A stretch of 64,000 bases of DNA from Acidobacteriota bacterium (lineage in GTDB: Bacteria; Acidobacteriota; Blastocatellia; HR10): positions 95,198 through 159,197 of the forward strand of contig JAUQQC010000007.1 in assembly GCA_030550025.1 (NCBI GenBank), given 5' to 3'. The notes beneath the pieces were generated by a model. The model was not told the DNA's origin and did not search any database. It saw nothing but the letters and a program-made list of their open reading frames with translations. A program made the translations under genes and the position numbers. Positions 9,722 through 18,887 of this stretch are shown piece by piece (positions within the stretch are counted from its first letter, which is position 1; each line of letters starts with the position of its first letter).

Positions 9722-11065
9722 ATGATTGATCGTCGTCAATTTCTCGGCGCGATGACAGTTGCGCCGCTGTGTCGCGCGCTTGATGTGTCATCCCTGGCTC
9801 AGACCGACGGCGATGACGATGAGGCATTTTGGGCCGGCGTGCGCCGCGAGTTCCGGCTCGATCCGCATCACGTGTTTCTCAACACGGGGACGCTTGGCTC
9901 GTGTCCGCGCGTGGTCAGCGAGACGGTGATCGAAGCCATGCGGATGATGGATGAGCGGCCCACCTACGGCTACTGGGCGCGCGGCATGCCCAGCGCCGAA
10001 CGGGTGCGACAGCAGGCCGCAGCCCTGCTCGGCGCCGAACCCGTCGAGGTGACCATCACGCATAGCACCACGGAGGGCATCAACATCGTCGGTCTGGGCC
10101 TGGACTGGCGGCCGGGCGATCGAGTCTTAGTCAGCACCCATGAGCATCCGGGCGGCCGGGCGATCTGGGATTTTCTGCATCACCACCGAGGGATTGAGGT
10201 GGACTTCGTTGATGTACCGCTGTCGCCCAAGAGCGCGGATGAGATTGTGGAGTTGATTCAGCGCCAGATCAGCTCCCGCACGCGGTTGGTGGCCGTCTCC
10301 CACATTCTCTATTCCACTGGCTTAGTGATGCCGGTCAAGGAGATCGGCCAGGTCGCTAAACAGGCTGGAGCGCTGTACCTGGTTGACGGCGCGCACCCGG
10401 TGGGACTGCTGCGGGTCAATGTCAAGGAGATCGGCTGCGATTTTTATGCAGCCAGCGGACATAAGTGGTTGTGCGGTCCGCGCGGCACCGGGTTACTCTA
10501 TGTGCGTCAGGAGCACCTGGAGCGATTACACCGCTTCGTTCACGCCTACTCGGAGCATCGAGTGCCGGCGGATGTGGGGACGCTTGATCGCCAGGTCAGC
10601 CGATTGAACTTCGTCTGGACCAACAATCTTCATGACATTCTCGGTCTGGGGGCGGCCATTGAGTTTCACCAGCGCCTTGGTCCAGACCGTGTCTATGCCC
10701 GCAACATGGCGTTGATTAACCGGCTGAAAAAGGCCGTCGTGACTATTCCTGGCGTCGAATTGATTTCGGCGTTTGACGGCGCTATGGCTTCGCCAATGGC
10801 CACGCTGCGGCTTATCGGCAAAAGCAATAAGGACGTGTTCCAGCGGTTGCGCGACCACTACCACATTACGGTCAAGGAGGTAGCCGATGCTGAATTGCCT
10901 CAGCCGCTCAACGCGATCCGCGTCTCCGCACATATCTACAACACCCCAACCGAGATCGACCGATTCGCTGCCGCCTTACACGACGTGATGACCGAACCCT
11001 TAGGACCCATTTCAAAACCGTCTTGGTTCTGTGGTGGACTGGAGGCATGGCATGGAGGGGATTAG
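9722..11065 (+). CDS. Class V PLP-dependent aminotransferase (isopenicillin-N epimerase-like) with Tat-like leader; 3' end runs into an IS
   Basis: MIDRRQFLGAM leader; HHVFLNTGTLGSCP, THSTTEGINIVGLGL, YLVDGAHPVGLLRV, CDFYAASGHKWLCGPRGTGLLYV (PLP Lys). The stop lies inside the IS beginning ~11003. Confidence 0.85.
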   Translation: MIDRRQFLGAMTVAPLCRALDVSSLAQTDGDDDEAFWAGVRREFRLDPHHVFLNTGTLGSCPRVVSETVIEAMRMMDERPTYGYWARGMPSAERVRQQAAALLGAEPVEVTITHSTTEGINIVGLGLDWRPGDRVLVSTHEHPGGRAIWDFLHHHRGIEVDFVDVPLSPKSADEIVELIQRQISSRTRLVAVSHILYSTGLVMPVKEIGQVAKQAGALYLVDGAHPVGLLRVNVKEIGCDFYAASGHKWLCGPRGTGLLYVRQEHLERLHRFVHAYSEHRVPADVGTLDRQVSRLNFVWTNNLHDILGLGAAIEFHQRLGPDRVYARNMALINRLKKAVVTIPGVELISAFDGAMASPMATLRLIGKSNKDVFQRLRDHYHITVKEVADAELPQPLNAIRVSAHIYNTPTEIDRFAAALHDVMTEPLGPISKPSWFCGGLEAWHGGD

Positions 11066-11847
11066 CTGATGAACAGTGGCAGAGGGCTCGTGTTCATTTA
11101 CCGTCGTCCAAGCTGCAGCCCAAGGGGGGCCGACCCTGAGGCGATGACCGCCGATGCTTTGAGGGGATCCTCTGGATCTTGTGGACTGGAGCTCCTTGGA
11201 GGGAGCTGTCGCGCCGGTATGGTAGCCCCAGCAGCTGCTGGCGAAGGCTCAAGCAGTGGGAAGAGTCTGGTGGGCTGCTTGAGCTGTGGTGGGCATTCTT
11301 GGTCCAGCTCAACGGCTAACAGAAGATCCGCTGGGATGAGTGCCTTGCCAAGGGCAGCCTTGCTCCGGCCAAAGAAGGGGGCCCAAGGTGGGCAAGACCA
11401 AAAGGGGAAAGGGCACGAAGTGGCTGGTTTTGGTCGGTGGCGCGAGGACTCCGCCGAGAGCATACTTGGACTCGGCATCCCTGGCGGAAGGCCTGCTCTT
11501 GGAGAAGACCCTCGACACAGTGGCGATAAGGCGAGCAGGCAAGCCCGGACGGCCCCGCAAGCGGGTGATTGCCGATGGCGCTTTCGACAGCACTCCCTTG
11601 CGCCGGCGATCGAAGCGGCGGGGGACAGAGCCGATCATCCCCGCACGGCGCAACCACCCCACTGCCACCGATCAGGATGGGAGGAAGTTGCGCCGCTACC
11701 GGCAGTGGATCGTGGGGTGAACCTTTGCCTGGCTTGGGCATTTTCGGCACCTGGTGGTGCGCTATGAGCGGCTCTTTCTCACCTATGCCGGGTCCTTTCA
11801 TCTGGCGTGTGCCTTGCTCACCCTTCCAAAGGTTTGGAAATGAGTTC
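11003..11847 (+). mobile_element. IS5-family (IS427-group-like) insertion sequence, copy 1, decayed transposase
   Basis: Identical to 29807..30651. TA on both flanks. Imperfect TIR GGACCCATTTCAAAACC / GAACTCATTTCCAAACC (14/17). DDE-type fragments GKTKRGKGTKWLVLV, RVIADGAFDS, RRGTEPIIPARRN, DGRKLRRYR. In-frame stops at 11137, 11317 and 11718. Confidence 0.85.
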
Positions 11848-11884
11848 TAAGCAGATCCATGGGGCCAACCACGGATACACGCAG

Positions 11885-11928
11885 CCACAGATTACACAAA
11901 GGTTTGTGAAAATCCGGGAAATCTGTGG
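11885..11928. repeat. CCACAGATT...AATCTGTGG inverted repeat (intergenic repeat family)
   Basis: Perfect 9-bp arms at 11885-11893 and 11920-11928, in a stretch of related words (ccacggatacacgcagccacagattacacaaagg...). A related copy lies at 16160-16203. Confidence 0.55.
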
Positions 11929-12003
11929 TTCCCAGATGTGGCCTGGACAACGGGCCACAGATTATGAACACGGATTTCAATCTACCCGGTCAAGGAGGTG
12001 CTT

Positions 12004-15000
12004 ATGATGTGTTGTAGCATCACTCGAGCATTGGCATCTCTACATCGAAGGATCTTGCCTAAGCCGCTCGGAGCAGCGTTTTGGCCGTCCTGGTGGCTGG
12101 TGGTGCTGAGCCTCATCATGCTGACCAGCGCGCTGGGGGTGAGGCAACCAGTTCACGCTCAGACGACAGGCACGATCTTGGGGACGGTCGAAGATCAGTC
12201 GGGAGCAGTAATTCCTGGCGCGTTGGTCACAGTGACAAATTTAGCCACGGGCCTGGAGCGATCGGTTAAGACAGACGACAACGGGAATTATAACTTCACT
12301 CTCTTACCCGTTGGAATTTACCGAGTCAAGTGCGAGAAGGAAGGATTCAAAACCGCGGTGAAAAACAACGTCGTGTTGCAAGTCGCGCAGCGGCTGAAAC
12401 TCGATTTTGTTCTGGAATTAGGTCCCACGATCGAAGAGCTGACCGTCGCCACTGGGGCGACGTTGGTCAATACCGAGAGTCCAGAATTGGGCGAGGTCAT
12501 CGAAAACCGGCGCATCTTGGATCTGCCGCTCAATGGCCGGCAATTCCTGCAGTTAGCGGAATTGACGCCAGGCGTCAGCCGGGGGCCCTCCGGAGGCTTC
12601 CGCGGCGGACTGACGGGCAATCTGACCGGTCCCAATATCACCGTCAATGGCGCACGCGACACCGATAACTACTACACGGTGGACGGCGTCAGCGTCAACG
12701 ATCGCCTCTTCAATTCGCTGACGGTGTCACCATCGGTGGAAGCGATTCAGGAATTCAAGGTCCAATCTGGGTTGTATTCGGCCGAAAGCGGCATCACTAG
12801 TGGTGCTCACATCAATATCGCCATCAAGAGCGGGAGTAATGATTTTCATGGATCGGTCTATGAGTTCTTCCGCAATGACCGCCTCAACGCCCGGAACTTC
12901 TTCGACACCGCCAAGCCGTTGTATCAGCAAAACCAGTTCGGGTTCACGGCTGGCGGCCCTATCATCCGCGACCGGAGTTTCTTCTTCGGTAACTTTGAGG
13001 GACTTCGGCTACGAGTGCCCATCACGCGAACAGTCACCGTCCCGACGATGAAGATGCGGCGTGGGGATTTCAGTGAGTTCGGAGATGGCAATCCAGCTAC
13101 CACGGGCGACGTTGATTTGGTTGATCCCTACGCCGCCGGCGCGCCGTTCCGCCGGACGTATTTTGCCGGCAACATCATCCCTCAAGAGCGCTTTGATCCG
13201 GTCGCCCGCGAGATTCTGGCGCTGTTGCCTAAGCCGAATCGTCCGGGGCTCTCCAACAACTTGGTGGCCTCACCCTCGTTCCGCAATAGGACCGATCAGT
13301 TCATCATTCGCATTGATCATCGCCTGACGGACCGAGACCAACTTTATGGACGATTTCTCTTCTCCAACATCACTGCCTTTTCGCCCTTCGGGGCAGTGAC
13401 GCAAGGCACGCGCGGTGGCGCAGCCATGCCGGGATTTGGTTGGGATTTGACCACCAATAATCGCAACCTGGCCATCAATTACACGCGCGTGTGGACCAGC
13501 CGCTTGGCGGGCGAGTTTCGCTTCGGCTATAACCGGACGACCGGCGGTCAGGTGCACGAGAATGTGGGCAATGACATTGCTGTTCGGCTGGGCATTCAGG
13601 GGATCTTGGGAACCGGGCCGGATGAGGCAGGTATTCCCCGTATTGAAGTGATCGGCTTGAGCCCGTTTGGCGATGAACCGAACACCATCATCCGCCGGAA
13701 TGAGGATTTTCAGTACAACTATAATGTCACGTATGCTGTCGGGGTCCACGCCTTCAAGTTCGGCTTCGAGTACGCGCGAGTCAACTTTGCGCCCTCGATC
13801 CAAAACCTGGTTCGCGGCCAATTCTCTTTTGGCTCGACACGGAATACTAGCGGTCTGGGGTTTGCCGACTTTCTGCTGGGGCTGCCGACGACCGGTGCCT
13901 TCGGTTCGGTAGCGGCGGCTGATTTTTACGGTAATGAGTTCTACTGGTATGTGCAGGACAGTTGGCGAGTGAGTCCACGGCTGACGCTGGATTACGGATT
14001 GCGGTATGAGTACCAGGAGCCGCTCATTGATAGGAATTTGCGGGTGGCGACGTTCGATCTTGATAAGCGCGTGATCATCATCCCCAGCCTGAATGGTCGA
14101 ACGGCGCCGGATTCTGCCTTTCGCTCTGGGAGCCGTCAGAAGGGATTCACCGGTGGCGGTGCCCCCAACTATCCGATCGTCACCTCCGAAGAGTTCGGTA
14201 CTCATCCGGGTTTGATTCGGCCGGATAAGAACAACTTTGGGCCGCGCCTGGGGCTGGCCTGGAATGTGCTGGGCAATGATCGGTTGATCCTGCGCACGGG
14301 GTACGGCATTTACTATAACCGTAAGGAGCAATTTGCCGCTGCCACTATGGCTGCCCGACCCCCCTTCGGTCTGGTGGGTAGCCGGCAGAATTTCTTCACT
14401 CCGACTCCAGCCCGCAATCCCGATGGCAGTCCCATCACCATCGCCAACTTTCTGGGAGGCTCGCCAGCAGGTCTGGCCTTTCTTCTGCCTGTGGACATTA
14501 ACATGAGGTCTGGATACTCCCAGCAGTGGAGCTTGAACCTCCAGGTGACGCTGTTTAACGACTGGTTAGTGGAGAGCGGTTATGTGGGCACGAAGGGGAC
14601 TCGCCTGTTTTTGACCGATAGCCGGAACTACCGACGTCCGCTCCAGGACGACTCCAGCCGCGAGTTCGCCCCCTACAGGTTTGGCATGGCTGTGTGGACT
14701 GACTACGGATTTTCCACTTATCACAGTTGGCAGACTCGCGTCGTTAAGCGGCTATCGTATGGATTGCAGCTTTCAGCCAACTACACCCTGGCCAAGTCAC
14801 TGGATAATAATTCGGCTGGCTCCTCGGGCACGAACGATTCGGATTCCGGAGGCATCAGCAATCCATTCAATCGGAAACTGGAGAAGGGGCGGTCGGCCTT
14901 TGACGCCCGCCATCGGTTCGTTATCAGCGCTGTGTATGAGTTGCCGTTGGGCCCCGGGCGCGCGTTTGGCGCGAGCGCGACCGGCGTGGTTAAGAAGCTG

Positions 15001-15480
15001 ATCGAAGGTTGGCAGGTGGCGGGCATCGGATCGTATCGCAGTGGGCTGCCCTTCACCGTGGACAGCACGACCGACTTCCATCAGATCGGACGCACCAACA
15101 GCAATCGGCCGGATCTGATAGGCAATCCCAACAACGGGCCGCGCACGGCGGAGCGATGGTTCAATACCACGGTGTTCGTTAATCCTCGACCGGGAGTGTT
15201 CGGCAATGCCGGGCGGAACATCGTGGAAGCTGACAGCTTCAGTACGATTGATCTGTCGCTGCAAAAGGATACGTTCGTGAGCGAGCGGCTTCGTGTGCAG
15301 TTTCGCTGGGAGATCTTTAACCTGCTGAACCATACGAACTTTGCTGTGCCGAACCGATTGTATGTCGCACCGCTAGACGCGCCCAGTGGTCTGCATACGA
15401 ACATCAATCCCGACTTTGGCCGAGTATCTAGCGCCTTTGATCCCCGCGTTATGCAAGTGGCGCTCAAGGTTATCTTTTAG
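12004..15480 (+). CDS. TonB-dependent receptor (Oar-like) with carboxypeptidase-regulatory N-terminal domain
   Basis: GTILGTVEDQSGAVIPGALVTVTNLATG...DDNGNYNFTLLPVGIYRVKCEKEGFKT, plug NGRQFLQLAELTPG, YTVDGVSVND, C-terminal beta-strand VMQVALKVIF. Confidence 0.9.
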   Translation: MMCCSITRALASLHRRILPKPLGAAFWPSWWLVVLSLIMLTSALGVRQPVHAQTTGTILGTVEDQSGAVIPGALVTVTNLATGLERSVKTDDNGNYNFTLLPVGIYRVKCEKEGFKTAVKNNVVLQVAQRLKLDFVLELGPTIEELTVATGATLVNTESPELGEVIENRRILDLPLNGRQFLQLAELTPGVSRGPSGGFRGGLTGNLTGPNITVNGARDTDNYYTVDGVSVNDRLFNSLTVSPSVEAIQEFKVQSGLYSAESGITSGAHINIAIKSGSNDFHGSVYEFFRNDRLNARNFFDTAKPLYQQNQFGFTAGGPIIRDRSFFFGNFEGLRLRVPITRTVTVPTMKMRRGDFSEFGDGNPATTGDVDLVDPYAAGAPFRRTYFAGNIIPQERFDPVAREILALLPKPNRPGLSNNLVASPSFRNRTDQFIIRIDHRLTDRDQLYGRFLFSNITAFSPFGAVTQGTRGGAAMPGFGWDLTTNNRNLAINYTRVWTSRLAGEFRFGYNRTTGGQVHENVGNDIAVRLGIQGILGTGPDEAGIPRIEVIGLSPFGDEPNTIIRRNEDFQYNYNVTYAVGVHAFKFGFEYARVNFAPSIQNLVRGQFSFGSTRNTSGLGFADFLLGLPTTGAFGSVAAADFYGNEFYWYVQDSWRVSPRLTLDYGLRYEYQEPLIDRNLRVATFDLDKRVIIIPSLNGRTAPDSAFRSGSRQKGFTGGGAPNYPIVTSEEFGTHPGLIRPDKNNFGPRLGLAWNVLGNDRLILRTGYGIYYNRKEQFAAATMAARPPFGLVGSRQNFFTPTPARNPDGSPITIANFLGGSPAGLAFLLPVDINMRSGYSQQWSLNLQVTLFNDWLVESGYVGTKGTRLFLTDSRNYRRPLQDDSSREFAPYRFGMAVWTDYGFSTYHSWQTRVVKRLSYGLQLSANYTLAKSLDNNSAGSSGTNDSDSGGISNPFNRKLEKGRSAFDARHRFVISAVYELPLGPGRAFGASATGVVKKLIEGWQVAGIGSYRSGLPFTVDSTTDFHQIGRTNSNRPDLIGNPNNGPRTAERWFNTTVFVNPRPGVFGNAGRNIVEADSFSTIDLSLQKDTFVSERLRVQFRWEIFNLLNHTNFAVPNRLYVAPLDAPSGLHTNINPDFGRVSSAFDPRVMQVALKVIF

Positions 15481-15612
15481 TGGGCAGCGGATGGGAGCTG
15501 GGGGCGGGAGGCTGGTACTGAATGATGGGTTTCACTAGTCTCTAGCCCCTACCTTCCACTGACAACGAGCCTTCCGGCTTTAAAAACTAAATCTCATAAG
15601 AAGGAGGAAACT

Positions 15613-16146
15613 ATGATCCGAAAAACACTATTGGTGATGATTTCGCTGAGTTTGATCATCCTTGCGGCACGGGTTCCGTCCCACGCCCAAGGTCAGGCCA
15701 ACAGCTTTGTGGGTAAGTGGTTTCTGACAATCGACTTGGGGGGAGGGAGCGTTTTTAATTACGAAATCGAGGCTAAGCCGAGCCCAGGTGGGACGACCTC
15801 CACAGGAACGCAAAGTGGCCCGCCATCGACGGCACGAGGTGGCGGCAGTGTCTTGGGTGCGCTTAATTTTGGTTGCACCAGTAACTGTCGGGAGATTGGG
15901 CTTAGTTGGCGACATACGCCGCTGAGCGGCGCGAATCCGACGGGGGTTGCCCTTTCGTTCGAGCTCCAAAGTCCGGTCTCCCCGGGAACGTTTGTTCTCC
16001 AAGGCGACTTTGTGGATGCCAATGCCGTTCAGGGGAAGGCTATTCTGCTGTCTGATGTCCTTCCTTCAACGGATCCCTCTACGGTTAATCCTGATCTGAA
16101 TCGGGTGGTCACCGTGGGCACGTTCACGGCGTTCCGAATACAGTAG
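15613..16146 (+). CDS. Secreted hypothetical protein
   Basis: Signal peptide MIRKTLLVMISLSLIILAARVPSHAQ. RBS-like AAGGAGGAAAC upstream. Confidence 0.5.
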   Translation: MIRKTLLVMISLSLIILAARVPSHAQGQANSFVGKWFLTIDLGGGSVFNYEIEAKPSPGGTTSTGTQSGPPSTARGGGSVLGALNFGCTSNCREIGLSWRHTPLSGANPTGVALSFELQSPVSPGTFVLQGDFVDANAVQGKAILLSDVLPSTDPSTVNPDLNRVVTVGTFTAFRIQ

Positions 16147-16159
16147 TTTGTCATCATCG

Positions 16160-16203
16160 CCACAGATTGCACAGATTCTCACAAACCTCTGTGTAATCTG
16201 TGG
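16160..16203. other. Long hairpin CCACAGATTGCACAGA-N12-TCTGTGTAATCTGTGG
   Basis: 16-bp stem with one G/T wobble position, between the hypothetical gene stop (16146) and the TlpA-like start (16222). Confidence 0.6.
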
Positions 16204-16221
16204 CTGGAAGTGAGGTAAAGC

Positions 16222-17562
16222 ATGAAGACCACCATAAGCCATCTGTGGTCGGCCGGCCGTCTGATTCTTGTCCTGCAGTTGATCGTCTCTGGGACAGCGA
16301 AGAGTGGCCTTACGACCAGCTCACTCTCTCAGGCTGGAACTTCAGCCACTCCCTTGAGAGACGGGTTGCTGAACCCACAAACTGTTGAACCCATCACCAC
16401 CGAAGAATTTCAGGCTCTGCTGAAGCGGTGGCAAGGGAACGTCGTGCTGGTGAATCTGTGGGCTACCTGGTGTGTTCCTTGCATTCGCGAATTCCCCGAT
16501 CTATCCAAGCTGCAGGAGCAGTATGGCGAGCGGGGGGTGAAGGTGATCGGAATTTCACCGGATGAGCCGGATGCGCTCCGGACGAAGGTGAAGCCATTTG
16601 TCCAGGAGCGGTCGCCCTGCTTTGCCACCTATCATAGCCAAGAGCCTGACTCGGAGAAGTTCATCGCTCACTTGGATCCCGGATTCAATGGGATCATCCC
16701 CACAACCTACGTATTGGACCGGCAGGGCAAGCTGAAGGCGACGTTGATGGGCCGGAAAACCTACGAAGAGTTCGAAGCGGTGGTCAAGCCACTATTAGAA
16801 GCAACCAACGATCCACTGGCTGGTGCGTCAGCTATTGAACTGGTGCGGGCAGCTATTGCCGCTCATGGCGGCCAGGCGTTTCACCATCCCCGGTCTATCC
16901 AACTGAAAGGACGCGCCGTCTACCACCCTCTGGATGGGAGTCCCGACATTCTTATTGACAGCCTGACCATTACCCGTCTAGTGCCTCAGGCCAGCATCTC
17001 GGCGCGCAATCCGGGCGGCAAGCTGCGTGTCGAAGCTTGGGTCAACGGTCGCCTTTTCTTTCGTCAGGGCTACGACGGAACGAAACTATGGTCGGAGGTC
17101 GGTGACCAGGCCAGGCCCATTGCCGAATATCTGCAATTGGACCGCCACTTCGGATTCGGCATCATTCGATTTGCGGAAACGCCGGGATTCGTCGTTGAAC
17201 GATGGGCCGATGATGAAGTGGAGGGGCGGCCTGCTTATCATATCTCCATCACAGACCTGGAGAAGCGCCGTACGGATTTTTGGATTGACAAAGAAACGCG
17301 GCTCATCCATAAGGTGGCCTTCGACACGCTGTCCGGTCACCATGAGCGAATTTACTGGCCCTACGACCTGAAGGATGAGGTGAAGGAGGCACGCCGGGTC
17401 AAGCTCATTTTTCGAGGACACACGTTATTTGACGTGATGTGGGATACGGTCACCTACAACCTGGACTTCCCGCCAGACTTTTTCGACCCTCCGGCTGATG
17501 CGCTCTTGCTTCGCCAAACAGTGGGGGCAGATGAGAAAGCAAAGGTGGGAAGGCAAAAGTAA
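16222..17562 (+). CDS. TlpA-like thioredoxin-domain protein with large C-terminal lipoprotein-sorting-like domain
   Basis: NVVLVNLWATWCVPCIREFPDLSKLQEQYGERGVKVIGIS, PTTYVLDRQGKLKATLMG. C-terminal half IELVRAAIAAHGGQAFHHPRSIQLKG... Confidence 0.8.
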   Translation: MKTTISHLWSAGRLILVLQLIVSGTAKSGLTTSSLSQAGTSATPLRDGLLNPQTVEPITTEEFQALLKRWQGNVVLVNLWATWCVPCIREFPDLSKLQEQYGERGVKVIGISPDEPDALRTKVKPFVQERSPCFATYHSQEPDSEKFIAHLDPGFNGIIPTTYVLDRQGKLKATLMGRKTYEEFEAVVKPLLEATNDPLAGASAIELVRAAIAAHGGQAFHHPRSIQLKGRAVYHPLDGSPDILIDSLTITRLVPQASISARNPGGKLRVEAWVNGRLFFRQGYDGTKLWSEVGDQARPIAEYLQLDRHFGFGIIRFAETPGFVVERWADDEVEGRPAYHISITDLEKRRTDFWIDKETRLIHKVAFDTLSGHHERIYWPYDLKDEVKEARRVKLIFRGHTLFDVMWDTVTYNLDFPPDFFDPPADALLLRQTVGADEKAKVGRQK

Positions 17563-17597
17563 AACGCAACCCTTTGCTTTCGAATCACCATTCCGTG

Positions 17598-18887
17598 ATG
17601 GATGGTACTTATCAATCAGGATCGATCACCCGCCTAATTGGTCCATCGGCGGTTGATTATCCCCGACTTGAACTCACTCGGCGTTCATTTCTCAAAGGCT
17701 CAGCCTTAGGAGCCACCGGCTTGATGCTGACGTATGCCTCGCCGGCTCTGCTTCATGCCGAAACCGTTCCGGTGGCTCGATACGATGGGGTTGAGGACGT
17801 ATATCGCCAGAATCGGCAGTCGATTGTTGAGGGAAGAGTGATGGAGACGAGCGCGGAAACAATGACCTCATTTCGAGCGTTAGCGCTGCAGGTGACTTGC
17901 CATGCCGTCAATCAACTCCCCAACCGCGAGCAAGCGAGAGCGCGCATGCGCCAGACGTTGGAGCGTCTCCGACGCCTGATTCCAGCCAGCCTAGCCTGGG
18001 TCGGCCAGGATACTCGATTGGTAGTCCTTCCTGAGTATTTCCTGACGGGATTCCCCGTGGGTGAGACCATCGAAGAATGGGCCCAGAAAGCGTGCTTGGA
18101 ACCCGATGGTCCTGAGTATGAGATGTTGAGCCGGATCGCTGAGGAAAATAAGATCTTTCTGGCTGGTAATGCCTATGAGTTGGATGCTCATTTTCCAGGG
18201 TTGTATTTCCAAACGAGCTTCATCATTGACGGGACGGGTCGTGTCGTACTGCGTTATCGCCGACTCAACTCGATGTTCGCGCCAACGCCGCACGATGTCT
18301 GGGATCGCTACCTTGATATCTATGGTTTGGAGGGCGTCTTTCCTGTGGCACAGACGGAGATCGGACGGCTGGCAGCAGTGGCCTCCGAGGAGATCCTCTT
18401 CCCAGAGCTGACGCGCTGCCTAGCTATGCGCGGCGCGGAGATTATCGTCCATTCCTCGTCTGAAGCGGGTAGCCCCCGACCGACCCCTAAGGGGATCGCT
18501 AAGATCGCTCGAGCTATCGAGAATTCGGTCTATCTCGTTTCCGCTAACTCTGCTGGGATAGAGGGCAATAATATGCCCAGCCGCTCAACCGATGGTGGCT
18601 CCATGATCGTTGATTATCGCGGTCAGGTATTGGCGGAGGCCGGTCCGGGTGAAAGCCTCGTAGCACATGCTGAGATTGATCTGGCTGCCTTGCGCCGCTG
18701 GCGTCGCCGACCCGGGATGGACAATTTGCTCTCACGCCAACGCTTCGAGTTGTATGCCGAAAGTTATCGCCAGTTTCACTTTTATCCGGCCAACACGTTG
18801 CTCCATGGGATAACCGACCGAAGTCATTTCATCAAGACCCAGAGGGAAACTATCGAGAGATTGGTCCGGGAAGGGGTAATTTTATGA
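17598..18887 (+). CDS. Carbon-nitrogen hydrolase (nitrilase superfamily) with N-terminal Tat leader
   Basis: Tat leader LTRRSFLKGSALGATGLMLTYASPALLHA. Hydrolase part LVVLPEYFLTGFP, VVLRYRRLN, IVHSSSEAGSPR. Hydrolase could instead start at ATG 17839. Confidence 0.75.
   Translation: MDGTYQSGSITRLIGPSAVDYPRLELTRRSFLKGSALGATGLMLTYASPALLHAETVPVARYDGVEDVYRQNRQSIVEGRVMETSAETMTSFRALALQVTCHAVNQLPNREQARARMRQTLERLRRLIPASLAWVGQDTRLVVLPEYFLTGFPVGETIEEWAQKACLEPDGPEYEMLSRIAEENKIFLAGNAYELDAHFPGLYFQTSFIIDGTGRVVLRYRRLNSMFAPTPHDVWDRYLDIYGLEGVFPVAQTEIGRLAAVASEEILFPELTRCLAMRGAEIIVHSSSEAGSPRPTPKGIAKIARAIENSVYLVSANSAGIEGNNMPSRSTDGGSMIVDYRGQVLAEAGPGESLVAHAEIDLAALRRWRRRPGMDNLLSRQRFELYAESYRQFHFYPANTLLHGITDRSHFIKTQRETIERLVREGVIL

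Noticed and set aside
11069-11767. 232-aa ORF (and identical 29873..30571) as a real protein
   Set aside because: It is an off-frame translation of the IS transposase; transposase motifs are in the other frames.
13270-14331. 353-aa minus-strand ORF
   Set aside because: Antisense shadow within the TonB receptor gene.
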